From positions 1-64,000 of the forward strand of contig NZ_GL883676.1 of the NCBI RefSeq assembly GCF_000205025.1: DNA of 64,000 bases. The letters run 5' to 3'. The translations under genes were made by a program, and so were the position numbers. This document shows positions 9,481 through 17,313 of the stretch, piece by piece. Numbering within the stretch: the stretch's first letter is position 1; each line of letters begins with the position of its first letter. The notes below the pieces were generated by a model, which saw only the letters and a program-made list of their open reading frames with translations, was not told where the DNA came from and ran no database searches. Source of the DNA: Parasutterella excrementihominis YIT 11859. GTDB taxonomy: Bacteria > Pseudomonadota > Gammaproteobacteria > Burkholderiales > Burkholderiaceae_F.

Positions 9481-9999
9481 TCAGTGTTTGGTTTCTGAAG
9501 CCTCTTTGACCAGATCTGCGACCTCCAGCAGTTCCGGCGCTTCCATTTCTTCGACTTCTTCCGGCGTGGCTTTTTCGACCTTGAGGACTCTAACGACAAA
9601 CTTCAGAGCCCAGCCGGCAAACGGATGATTACCGTCTAAGAAGACGTGGTTTTCATCGCTGCCGATCACGGTATAAAATCTTCCGTCGCTCGGTTCTCCA
9701 GGAACGCCTTCGACTTTCATACCGGGTTCCACATTGTCACCGAGTAAATTCAGCGGAACGGAGCGAATCAGTTCCGGTTCGCTTTCCCCGAAAGCATCTT
9801 CCGGCTCCAGCGTCAGCGTAACGGTATCTCGTGCCTTCTTACCCATCAAGGCCTGTTCAAGTTTCGGGAAAATATCATTGTGTCCGAACAACACTTGCCA
9901 GCCTTCTTCCGGGCCTTCCTGTAATTGATTTCCGGTGAGATCAAAAACATCGATCTTCAGCCAAGCAACCGTATCTTTTCCAATTACTGTTTCTGCCAT
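9481..9999 (-). CDS. slyD: FKBP-type peptidyl-prolyl isomerase, SlyD-like
   Basis: Cytosolic prolyl isomerase/chaperone of the SlyD/FkpB group. The split FKBP core is seen: an N-terminal strand, then VLFGHNDIFPKLEQALMGK, the flap region KARDTVTLTLEPEDAFGE, the insert-in-flap domain, and the return strand DGNHPFAGWALKFVVRVLKVE. The Asn-His-Pro-Phe-Ala-Gly segment is a hallmark. The C-terminal tail is acidic and lacks the His/Cys-rich metal-binding tail of E. coli SlyD, so a nickel role is unlikely. It is convergent with mutS. Confidence 0.88.
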   Translation of the reverse strand: MAETVIGKDTVAWLKIDVFDLTGNQLQEGPEEGWQVLFGHNDIFPKLEQALMGKKARDTVTLTLEPEDAFGESEPELIRSVPLNLLGDNVEPGMKVEGVPGEPSDGRFYTVIGSDENHVFLDGNHPFAGWALKFVVRVLKVEKATPEEVEEMEAPELLEVADLVKEASETKH

Positions 10000-10078
10000 G
10001 GTTTTAAACCTTCCTTTTTGACTGCGCTCATCCTACCAGTCTGAAGCGTTATAAAGGCTTTCGATCACCTCAGAACGG

Positions 10079-10555
10079 TTATTTCACGCAGATCTTGCAG
10101 CTGTATTCGTCACACTCTAAGCAGAACATCGTGACGAAGTTTTCCGCACCTTCCGGGAAGGAAGGCACCACTCCGGTCTGGTGGCGATAGAAAACTTCGA
10201 GCGCGTGACGGGCTTCCGAGCCCTGAAGGATTTTCATCGTTCCGTTGGCCATGATGCTTTGGAAAGCCGAGCCGCTCTTGCAAGGAATTTCGGGATCAAT
10301 GACGACGCGTTCTCCGCACTCCATAATCGCAGCCACTTTATTGCAGATGCCGCGGATGATGGAAACTTTTTTACCATCGAGCGCGCTGTGGCTGTAGAGG
10401 CGGAGCTTCCCTTCAGGCGTAAATTCATAACCGAAGTTCATGATCACTGCGTACGGTTTTTCTCCATCCCACATGGCGTAGCTCACGATTTTGCAGCGAT
10501 CAAGAATCACTTTCATCTTCTGAACATCAGCAACTTCACGGTCAGTTCGGCGCAA
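10079..10555 (-). CDS. Pyridoxamine 5'-phosphate oxidase-fold (NimA-like) flavoprotein with Cys-rich tail
   Basis: Small split-barrel flavin-binding protein similar to NimA/5-nitroimidazole reductases and related PNPOx-fold proteins: MRRTDREV, VILDRCKIVSYAMWDGEKPYA, then YGYEF-like and LYSHSALDGKK segments. The PNPOx fold binds FMN or heme, and the substrate is unknown. The C-terminus ends with C-x2-C-x4-C-x2-C (CLECDEYSCKIC), which could bind a metal or an Fe-S cluster. The start is TTG at 10555, with AGGAG eight bases upstream. The bamC terminator lies immediately before it, so it is probably its own unit. Confidence 0.8.
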   Translation of the reverse strand: MRRTDREVADVQKMKVILDRCKIVSYAMWDGEKPYAVIMNFGYEFTPEGKLRLYSHSALDGKKVSIIRGICNKVAAIMECGERVVIDPEIPCKSGSAFQSIMANGTMKILQGSEARHALEVFYRHQTGVVPSFPEGAENFVTMFCLECDEYSCKICVK

Positions 10556-10571
10556 TTTATTTTCTCCTATG

Positions 10572-10602
10572 AAAAAGCCGACGTTTTAAGGGCGCCGGCT
10601 TC
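10572..10602 (-). terminator. Intrinsic terminator after bamC
   Basis: Read on the minus strand: GAAGCCGG, loop, TCGGCTTTTT. It separates bamC from the NimA-like gene. Confidence 0.8.
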
Positions 10603-10619
10603 GAATTTGATTTGAATTT

Positions 10620-11792
10620 TTATCTGACTTGTTCTTGGAGCAGATTCAGAATTCTTGCAGAAGTGCTCAAAGGATCGGTCTTATCACTGTCAGGCATTGC
10701 GGTGACAGTTGTCTTATTGCCGTCAGAAACAAGTTTGACACGATAAAGCGGTGCATCGACGGGTTTTTCTTTCGAGAACCAGCGGCTAAAGAGGCCTTCG
10801 TCGTTGCGCTTCTTAACTTCGTAGTCCGGATCCAGATAGCGGATGTAGTAGATACCGGCAGAGCGGTCACGGTCTTCAATGTTCAGACCGACACGATCAA
10901 GGCCGACGCCAACGCGTCTCCAGGCGCGGTCAAAGTCTTCGTCGATTTCCAGGGCTTCCGTCTTGCCGTCAGCTCCCTTGATTTCACGGCTGATGTAAAC
11001 TGGAGCGGCTTTCTGCAGTGCAGGCTGTTTTTCGATTTCTTCTCTGGTCTTCTGCTTCGGATTGAAGTCATTTTCCAAGCGCAGAGACAAGCGAGTCAGC
11101 ATTTCGGCTTCAAGTTCTTTGTCAGCCGGAGCCGGCTGCCAGGCAGTGTGTTCTTCGCTGGAGCTGGTATAGACCTCAACCATGCGGCGGTTCGTGATGT
11201 AAATATCGGTACCGCCGTTTGCATTGCGTTCAATACGAGTGCGGTAACGGTCACGTTCGCCGGTGGAGTAAACGGAGTCGAGAAGCTTGCCGAGCGTAGC
11301 TCGGATAATGTCCTGCGGCAAATTGGCTTTGTTTTCTGCCCAGTTGGTTTCCATCACGCCGGCGCGCGGATCTTCTCGTTCAACCTGAAGACCGACTGAA
11401 GGCCAGAAGTCCAGCAGAGATTCCCAAACCTGTTCCGGAGGCAGGTTGACTTGGATATATCTTTCACTGCCGTCTTTAACAATTTTTGTCACGACGGTTG
11501 TGGGAAGAACCGGAGCGGTGCCGTTCTCAACAGCGGCGCCGGAAGCGTTCTTGCGAGCCTGCTCGGTTTCAGCAACCTGAGTAGCCGTAACGGTCTGAGT
11601 CTTACCGGGAACGGTAAAACGATCGTCCATCGGGAGCTGTGAAAGATCAGGCGGAATTTCTAACGGAGCGCGGCTGGTTGTGCTCTCGTACTGAATCTTT
11701 TCGTCTGTAAATTTAGAACCCAAGTACTGACATCCGGTCAAAGAGGCCGCAATGACGGCAACAGTACAGGCACGCAGAGGAAATCTGCTCAT
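10620..11792 (-). CDS. bamC: Outer membrane protein assembly factor BamC (lipoprotein)
   Basis: Lipoprotein of the BAM complex that inserts beta-barrel proteins into the outer membrane. A signal peptide ends in the lipobox LTGC with the lipidated Cys at residue 21. The following unstructured segment contains LEIPPDLSQLP, the conserved stretch that contacts BamD. Two helix-grip domains then follow. The gene sits just after dapA on the same strand, the usual dapA-bamC order. GGAGTGACTAA precedes the ATG. Confidence 0.92.
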   Translation of the reverse strand: MSRFPLRACTVAVIAASLTGCQYLGSKFTDEKIQYESTTSRAPLEIPPDLSQLPMDDRFTVPGKTQTVTATQVAETEQARKNASGAAVENGTAPVLPTTVVTKIVKDGSERYIQVNLPPEQVWESLLDFWPSVGLQVEREDPRAGVMETNWAENKANLPQDIIRATLGKLLDSVYSTGERDRYRTRIERNANGGTDIYITNRRMVEVYTSSSEEHTAWQPAPADKELEAEMLTRLSLRLENDFNPKQKTREEIEKQPALQKAAPVYISREIKGADGKTEALEIDEDFDRAWRRVGVGLDRVGLNIEDRDRSAGIYYIRYLDPDYEVKKRNDEGLFSRWFSKEKPVDAPLYRVKLVSDGNKTTVTAMPDSDKTDPLSTSARILNLLQEQVR

Positions 11793-11885
11793 TTAGTCAC
11801 TCCAACTCCCTGGAAAATCGGGAAAATTAAAACTATTAAGGCGGTAATTTTAGCTTATACCGCCTCTTTCGTGGTGCTCAGTGAA

Positions 11886-12767
11886 TTAGATGCATCCGCC
11901 GACCATCAATGCACGCTCAACCTGCTCGTGTTTCGAGGGGGAAAGCGGTGTCAGCGGGAGACGGATTCCGGGAGGAATGAGTCCCATTCTGTGAAGGGCC
12001 CACTTCGGAACGATCGGGTTCGGTTCACAGAAAAGTTCTTTGTGCAGCGGCATCAGGCGATCATTAATTTCACGAGCGCCCATGACATCGTTGGCCAAGG
12101 CCATCGCGCACATGCGGCTCATGAGTTCCGGAGCCACATTGGCAGTCACGGAAATAACACCGGCGCCGCCCATCAGCATCAAAGCTAAAGCGGAATCATC
12201 GTTGCCGCTGTAAATCGCAAATTCACGATCTTTCGGCAGACGGCTCAAGAGTTCGGAAGCGCGGCCCAAATCACCGGTTGCGTCTTTCAAACCGATAATG
12301 TTCGGAAGCTCCAGCAGACGAAGCACCGTGTCATTCTTCAAATCGGCAACCGTTCTTCCGGGAACGTTGTAGAGAATAATAGGAATATCAACTGCATCGG
12401 AAATTGCTTTGAAATGCTGGAAGAGACCTTCCTGTGTCGGCTTGTTGTAATAAGGAACAACTTGAAGTGTCGCATCTGCGCCGACGGAAGCTGCATAAGC
12501 GGAAAGCTCGATGGCTTCCTTCGTAGAGTTAGAACCTGTTCCGGCGATCACGGGGATGCGGCCAGCTGCCGTTTCAACGGCGACACGAACAAGTTCGTTA
12601 TGTTCGTCATAATCAACCGTCGGGCTTTCGCCGGTTGTACCGACGGCAACGATGGCGTTAGTGCCGGCGGCGATGTGCATTTCAATGAGGTTGCGGTAAG
12701 AGTCGTAGTCAATGGTGCCGTCTTCGAACATCGGCGAGACCAGTGCAACAATACTGCCTTTAATCAT
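11886..12767 (-). CDS. dapA: 4-hydroxy-tetrahydrodipicolinate synthase
   Basis: Condenses pyruvate with aspartate semialdehyde, the first step specific to lysine and meso-diaminopimelate synthesis. A (beta/alpha)8 aldolase with the Schiff-base lysine at residue 161 in GLKDATGD, the YNVPGRT motif with the catalytic tyrosine, and VGTTGESPT near the N-terminus. The 293-residue length is standard. AGGAGTGACTGATA lies before the ATG. Forms an operon with bamC (93-base gap). Confidence 0.96.
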   Translation of the reverse strand: MIKGSIVALVSPMFEDGTIDYDSYRNLIEMHIAAGTNAIVAVGTTGESPTVDYDEHNELVRVAVETAAGRIPVIAGTGSNSTKEAIELSAYAASVGADATLQVVPYYNKPTQEGLFQHFKAISDAVDIPIILYNVPGRTVADLKNDTVLRLLELPNIIGLKDATGDLGRASELLSRLPKDREFAIYSGNDDSALALMLMGGAGVISVTANVAPELMSRMCAMALANDVMGAREINDRLMPLHKELFCEPNPIVPKWALHRMGLIPPGIRLPLTPLSPSKHEQVERALMVGGCI

Positions 12768-12826
12768 TATCAGTCACTCCTTGAGGTGAGATCCTTGGTT
12801 GGTTTATCAAATTCATTGTATAGAAG

Positions 12827-12852
12827 TTATGGAGCCTAACGAGGCTCCATAA
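12827..12852. terminator. Perfect hairpin between a methyltransferase gene and dapA
   Basis: An 11-bp stem TTATGGAGCCT/AGGCTCCATAA around a short loop. It follows the methyltransferase gene on the minus strand. No separate U-run follows, so it may be a weak terminator. Confidence 0.55.
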
Positions 12853-12871
12853 TCATTGATTTCACTAAGAT

Positions 12872-13462
12872 TTATTCTTTTGGCAGGATCACCGGAACAT
12901 TTTTCCCGTTGATCGGCTTTCTAGCCACAAACCGCTGGAAGCAGTCGCCCTTTTCAATCAGCGACTCTTCGTATGCGAACACTTCCAGCGTATCCCGGAA
13001 AGCATCAATGAGTTCCAAAGGCTCCAGTACAAAATCCGGGCTCTTTGCGCGATTGCCGTCAAACCCTTCAAAGGGAAGCATGAAGGTTTCATAAATAAGG
13101 TATCCGCCCCGCTTTAACGATTTGACCAGATGCGGAAAAAGCGAGCGCTCCAGGTAGAAGCTCACGACGATCACGTCGAATACTTCATCCTCGAACGGCC
13201 ACGGAGCCCCTTCTAAATCCGCCTGCATAAACGTCGCGCCCGGAATTACCTCAATGTAAGGTCTGCAGCGCTCATCGATATCCAAACTCGTCACTTGGTT
13301 GCCGAAAGAAGCCAAGAGCTTAGTGTTTCGGCCGGCGCCGCAGGCCATATCCAGCACCTTAGCGTTGGGAGAAAAGAGCGGACAAAAACGTTTGATCCAC
13401 GCAGAAGGCTCAGCGTTTAATCCTTTAACGGCATGCTCGGACGGAATGTAAGGTGCTCTCAT
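12872..13462 (-). CDS. Class I SAM-dependent methyltransferase
   Basis: Rossmann-fold methyltransferase, probably small-molecule directed and similar to TehB/UbiE-like proteins. Motif I VLDMACGAGRNTKLLA binds SAM, the acidic end of strand 2 is in SLDIDERC, and the motif IV region is FDVIVVSFYLER. 196 residues with no extra domain. It lies 18 bases behind the site-2 protease gene on the same strand. The substrate cannot be told. Confidence 0.8.
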   Translation of the reverse strand: MRAPYIPSEHAVKGLNAEPSAWIKRFCPLFSPNAKVLDMACGAGRNTKLLASFGNQVTSLDIDERCRPYIEVIPGATFMQADLEGAPWPFEDEVFDVIVVSFYLERSLFPHLVKSLKRGGYLIYETFMLPFEGFDGNRAKSPDFVLEPLELIDAFRDTLEVFAYEESLIEKGDCFQRFVARKPINGKNVPVILPKE

Positions 13463-13480
13463 GATGTGCTTATCCTCGAA

Positions 13481-14134
13481 CTAAATGAACCACTGAACGA
13501 TTGCCTGTCCCATCCTCATGAACGGATGCATAAGGAAGGACAAAGTTCCCGTCAGAATCAGCGCAAACAAAATCCACATTCCGTACGGCTCGATTCTTGA
13601 GTACTGCCAAGCCATTCCCGGAGGCAGAAGACCGGTAACAATGCGGCCTCCGTCCAGAGGAGGAATCGGAATCAGGTTCAATGCCATGAGCACGATGTTG
13701 CAGCTGACGCCGGCCACACACATTTTTATGAAGAAGTCTTCGTAAATGCCCATGGAGATCAAAATTTTGAGTGCGATGGCCCAAAGGATGGCTTGGATCA
13801 GATTGGCGCCGGGACCGGCTGCCGCCACCCAGATCATGTCGGTTTTAGGATTGCGCAGATTGCGGAAATTGATCGGTACGGATTTTGCCCAACCGAACAC
13901 AATGCCGCTCATGCCGGTCAGCGCACTGCCGATCAGCAGCGCACCCGGAACCAAGATCGTTCCTACCGGGTCAATATGCTTGATCGGGTTCAGCGTTAAG
14001 CGGCCGAGCATGTAGGCCGTCTGGTCGCCACAGAGCTTAGCGACGTAACCGTGCGCCGTTTCATGAATCGTGATCGCAAAAATCAAAGGGATCGCGTAAA
14101 CCGCGATCGTCTGAACAATTGAAGAAATGTCCAT
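13481..14134 (-). CDS. Site-2 protease family membrane metalloprotease (M50)
   Basis: Integral membrane zinc protease. HETAH (HExxH) is at residues 24-28 in the first membrane segment, and the third zinc ligand region NLIPIPPLDGGRIV is in a later segment. Several hydrophobic helices span the 217 residues. No PDZ domain is present, so it belongs to the short YwhC-like group rather than RseP. It follows the yciO-like gene by 37 bases and precedes the methyltransferase. The substrate is unknown. Confidence 0.87.
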   Translation of the reverse strand: MDISSIVQTIAVYAIPLIFAITIHETAHGYVAKLCGDQTAYMLGRLTLNPIKHIDPVGTILVPGALLIGSALTGMSGIVFGWAKSVPINFRNLRNPKTDMIWVAAAGPGANLIQAILWAIALKILISMGIYEDFFIKMCVAGVSCNIVLMALNLIPIPPLDGGRIVTGLLPPGMAWQYSRIEPYGMWILFALILTGTLSFLMHPFMRMGQAIVQWFI

Positions 14135-14171
14135 ATGCTTCTTTAGAGGAGCTGATTAGATGGGAGCTTTG

Positions 14172-14795
14172 TTAAAGGCCTAAGGCAGAAACCGAGCCTA
14201 AGCCTTCACGGATAACTTCGGGTTCGTCTCCGGAAAGATCGACCACTGTCGTATCACCGATTACGGAAGTGCCGTCATCCAAAATGAAAGCCAGCTGGTC
14301 ACCGATTCGATCCTGAATTTCCCAAGCGGAAGAAAGCGGTTCCTCCTCGCCCGGCATGATGACCGTCGTGCCGACAAGAGGCTCTCCGATCTTTTCCAGC
14401 AAAGCGTGCAGTGCTTTATTAGACGGAACTCTTAAACCGATGGTCTTCTTAGACGGATGAGAAAGGCGACGGGGCACTTCTTTAGTCGCTTCCAAAATGA
14501 AGGTGTATGGCCCCGGCGTGACGCTTTTTGCCATGCGGTAGCCGGTATTGTTGACGCGAGCGAGCTTGCTCATCTGAGACAGAGAGTCACAGAAAAGCGT
14601 GAAGTGCTTCTTCTCGCTCAGCTGACGAATCAGACGAATCTTATCCAGCGCTTCTTTGTCGTCCAAACGGCAAACCAAAGAAAAACCGGTGTCGGTAGAA
14701 ACAGCAGCCAACTGCCCTTTTGTCAGGAGCTTCGCGGCTTGTTCGATGCGATGAGGCTGAGGGCTCTCAGGCATCACTTGCAATATGTATCCCAT
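14172..14795 (-). CDS. Sua5/YciO/YrdC family threonylcarbamoyl-AMP synthase-like protein
   Basis: The YrdC fold binds double-stranded RNA and ATP. TsaC and Sua5 make threonylcarbamoyl-AMP for t6A37 in tRNA. This 207-residue protein has the KxR/SxN-type motifs in modified form (TDTGFSLVCRL, IGLRVPSNKALHALL, VGTTVIMPGEEEP) and matches YciO better than TsaC, whose exact role is less settled. The neighbours are the PHP phosphoesterase upstream and the M50 protease downstream, the same yciV-yciO grouping known from other proteobacteria. Confidence 0.82.
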   Translation of the reverse strand: MGYILQVMPESPQPHRIEQAAKLLTKGQLAAVSTDTGFSLVCRLDDKEALDKIRLIRQLSEKKHFTLFCDSLSQMSKLARVNNTGYRMAKSVTPGPYTFILEATKEVPRRLSHPSKKTIGLRVPSNKALHALLEKIGEPLVGTTVIMPGEEEPLSSAWEIQDRIGDQLAFILDDGTSVIGDTTVVDLSGDEPEVIREGLGSVSALGL

Positions 14796-14875
14796 TACTT
14801 TGACCTTTTCTATATATAAATTCGGGCGAAGAGAAACCGCCTGATTTTTAGGTCAGTATTGTATAGGTGTGCGGT

Positions 14876-15724
14876 TCATGACGCGCGAAAATGATTCCAA
14901 ACGGGCTCAACTGTTCTCGGTAAATCGCCTTGAAGACCGGGCTCGCAGCGGTTCATAGGACGGTGGAAGTCACTGCCGGTAGAGGCCCAAAGATTTCTCG
15001 ACTGAGCGAAATCGCAAAAAAGCAAATTCTGTCCGGGGGTATGGCTTCCCGTCGTCACCTCAATCGCGTGGCCTCCCGCTTCGGTAAACTCCTTGAACAT
15101 GCTGTCGAATTCCCATTCATTAAGCTTGTATCGGCCCGGGTGAGCTAGAACGGGAATACCTTTTGCCTTGAGAATCGCCGAGGTTGCTTCATGGATGGAG
15201 GTTTTAGCGCGTTCTACGTAACCGGGTTTACCGCGGGAGAGATACTTGGAGAAGGCGGCGTTGTAATCTTCGACATAACCGTTTTGTGCGAGCCACGCGG
15301 CAAAGTGCGGACGTCCGATGAGTCGGGGATTCGTCACAATTTCCAAAACGCCTTCCCAAACGCCTTTCATGCCAAGCCTCTCTAATTTTTCGGCTATCTG
15401 CACTGCTCTTTCAAACCGGTTAGCGCGGATGCGTCCTAAGAGCGCCTGGAGCATTTCATCTTCAGGATCAAAATCGAGCCCCACCACATGAATGGAAACT
15501 TCCCCGTAATCGGCGCTGATTTCTACCCCGTTCGCAAACTGGAGCCCGTGCTGAGCGGCCGCTGCTTTCATGCGTTCAAGTCCGCCCGTCTCATCATGGT
15601 CAGTCAGCGAGATCAGCTCGACGCCGTTATTTTTAGCTCGAATAACCAATTCTTCGGGTTCTTCCACACCATCCGAAAATGTCGAATGCATATGCAGATC
15701 TGCGCGTTTAATTTGCTTCATCAA
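14876..15724 (-). CDS. PHP-domain phosphoesterase (YciV/RNase AM type)
   Basis: Polymerase-and-histidinol-phosphatase fold metal-dependent phosphoesterase. Motifs are ADLHMHSTFSDG, LISLTDHDETGG, GVEISADY, the ALAHPGRYKLN-like segment VLAHPGRYK, and GSDFHRP near the C-terminus. E. coli YciV removes 3'-phosphates from nucleoside bisphosphates and trims 5' ends of RNAs. At 282 residues the length matches. It starts the minus-strand run that continues with the yciO-like gene and is divergent from hslO. Confidence 0.87.
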   Translation of the reverse strand: MMKQIKRADLHMHSTFSDGVEEPEELVIRAKNNGVELISLTDHDETGGLERMKAAAAQHGLQFANGVEISADYGEVSIHVVGLDFDPEDEMLQALLGRIRANRFERAVQIAEKLERLGMKGVWEGVLEIVTNPRLIGRPHFAAWLAQNGYVEDYNAAFSKYLSRGKPGYVERAKTSIHEATSAILKAKGIPVLAHPGRYKLNEWEFDSMFKEFTEAGGHAIEVTTGSHTPGQNLLFCDFAQSRNLWASTGSDFHRPMNRCEPGLQGDLPRTVEPVWNHFRAS

Positions 15725-15764
15725 CGACCATCCATCAGTGAAACGCTTAGCTCTTTGTCCGTTT

Positions 15765-15792
15765 TGAACATATCGGGGGTATACCCCGAGCG
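15765..15792 (+). promoter_or_regulatory. Candidate heat-shock (sigma-32-like) promoter of hslO
   Basis: TTTGAAC, a 14-base spacer, then CCCC at 15784-15787, about 70 bases before the hslO ATG. This resembles CTTGAAA-N13-15-CCCCAT, although only the first half of the -10 element matches. The -10 region lies in the 12-base palindrome GGGGTATACCCC (15776-15787). Confidence 0.4.
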
Positions 15793-15856
15793 AGCGAAAT
15801 ACTAAAATTCACGAGTTAGTGAAAATATGTATAAGTTTAGGTAACCACATCAATCT

Positions 15857-16807
15857 ATGACAGAAAATAAAAAAGAAAATCTTAACAACCGCATGATTAA
15901 ATTTTTGTTCGAGGGTGCGCCGGTTCGCGGTGCCTGCGTACAAATGGCCGAAGAATGGCAGGAGATGATTAAATTCCATCACTATCCTGAAAACGTGGCC
16001 GCTTTGCTCGGACAGTTCACAGCCGGGGCTCTTCTTCTTTCGAGCACCATCAAGTTTGAGGGCAGCCTGATTCTTCAGGTTAAGGGTTCCGGCCCGATCG
16101 CCTTCATTTACGCCGAAGTCCGCAATCCGATGAGCGTTCGCGCAATGGCCGAAATCCGTGAAGGTGCGGAAATTAAGCCGGAAATGGATCTGCAGGAACT
16201 GATCAACAAAGACGGTAAAGGTCTCTGCGCCCTGATCCTTGACCCGAAGGACCGCAGACCGGGAGTTCAGCCTTACCAAGGCATGGTTTCTCTGGAAAGC
16301 AACTCCGTTGCCGAAAATCTTGAAAACTACATGGCCAAGAGCGAACAGCTCGAAACCAAGCTTTATCTTGCCGCTGACAGCAAGAAACTCGGCGGCCTTG
16401 TCATTCAGAAAATGCCGTCGGTGGGCGGCAACGTTAGCGAAATTTCAGATCCGGATGCCTGGGGGAGAATCCTGCAGCTCGCTCACACCGTTACTAAGGA
16501 TGAGCTGCTCAACGTTCCTGCGACAGATGTTCTTCATCGCCTCTTCTGGCAGGAAAAACTCGTTCCCGTCGCAGAAACCGACATCACTTTTGAATGCAAC
16601 TGCTCCCGCGACAAGACTGACAGCATGCTGCTGCAGTTGGGCAAGCAGGAATGCATGGATATTCTGAAGGCAGAAGGCAAGATTGAAGTTAACTGCCGAT
16701 TCTGCAACCGCAAGCAGGTTTACACGCCTGAAGAAGTGGAAGCCTTATTCGTGGAGCCGAATATTGATGCTGCCGCCATGGGAACCGACCCAAAACGTCC
16801 TCAGTAA
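15857..16807 (+). CDS. hslO: Redox-regulated chaperone Hsp33
   Basis: Holding chaperone activated by oxidative unfolding. The C-terminal zinc switch is complete, with a C-x-C at residues 247 and 249 (FECNCSRDK) and a C-x2-C at 280 and 283 (NCRFCNRK). The N-terminal domain shows EGAPVRGACVQM and LLGQFTAGALLL. Length of 316 is slightly longer than E. coli Hsp33. It stands alone, with an intrinsic terminator and a heat-shock-like promoter. Confidence 0.95.
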   Translation: MTENKKENLNNRMIKFLFEGAPVRGACVQMAEEWQEMIKFHHYPENVAALLGQFTAGALLLSSTIKFEGSLILQVKGSGPIAFIYAEVRNPMSVRAMAEIREGAEIKPEMDLQELINKDGKGLCALILDPKDRRPGVQPYQGMVSLESNSVAENLENYMAKSEQLETKLYLAADSKKLGGLVIQKMPSVGGNVSEISDPDAWGRILQLAHTVTKDELLNVPATDVLHRLFWQEKLVPVAETDITFECNCSRDKTDSMLLQLGKQECMDILKAEGKIEVNCRFCNRKQVYTPEEVEALFVEPNIDAAAMGTDPKRPQ

Positions 16808-16830
16808 TTTTTGAAAGCTTCCCATAAAAA

Positions 16831-16866
16831 GAGCTCGGCTGAAGATACAGTAGCCGAGCTTTTTTG
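16831..16866 (+). terminator. Intrinsic terminator after hslO
   Basis: Stem AGCTCGGCT/AGCCGAGCT with an 11-base loop, followed by TTTTTT. Confidence 0.9.
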
Positions 16867-16896
16867 GTCTCTAGGAGAGACCAAGGAGGGATTCTT

Positions 16897-17304
16897 TTAC
16901 TTCGGATCTTTCATATTCCAAGCTTTGACGTCATGGCAGGTGGCGCAGTCGTTAACGCTCGGACGATGTTCACGGTGGCAGTCGGTGCAGTCTTCCGTCT
17001 TGCCGAAGTGATATCTGTCATGAGGATTGATTCGGGCGAGGTGCTCTTTGACTTCGCCGGTCTTCGGATTCTTCATGCGTGAAATGTAGTTGAGGCGGTC
17101 GGTTTTTTGGGCCAGCTGATCCTGGTTATGGCAGGTCTGACACTGTTTTGTTTCGACCGGTTCAAACTTTCCGGTGGTATGACACTGCGTGCAGTTCACA
17201 CCGCGCTGAGCATGCTTGCTGGACTGAGGCATTCCAGCGGCCTGAACGGACATAGCGAAAACGGACGAGCAGATTAAGAGTGCGGCTTTATAAGTAAATT
17301 TCAT
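16897..17304 (-). CDS. Periplasmic tetraheme cytochrome c (c3-like) subunit
   Basis: Small exported cytochrome with a Sec signal peptide (about residues 1-22, ending VQAAG) and four CxxCH heme sites: CTQCH, CQTCH, CTDCH and CATCH. Extra histidines supply possible second axial ligands. It resembles the heme domain of Shewanella-type flavocytochrome c3, here a separate gene. The flavoprotein gene lies nine bases upstream on the same strand, so the two very likely form an electron-transfer pair in which quinol-derived electrons pass through the hemes to the FAD subunit. A membrane quinol dehydrogenase (NapC/CymA type) is not in the window. Confidence 0.9.
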   Translation of the reverse strand: MKFTYKAALLICSSVFAMSVQAAGMPQSSKHAQRGVNCTQCHTTGKFEPVETKQCQTCHNQDQLAQKTDRLNYISRMKNPKTGEVKEHLARINPHDRYHFGKTEDCTDCHREHRPSVNDCATCHDVKAWNMKDPK

Positions 17305-17313
17305 GGCTTCCTC

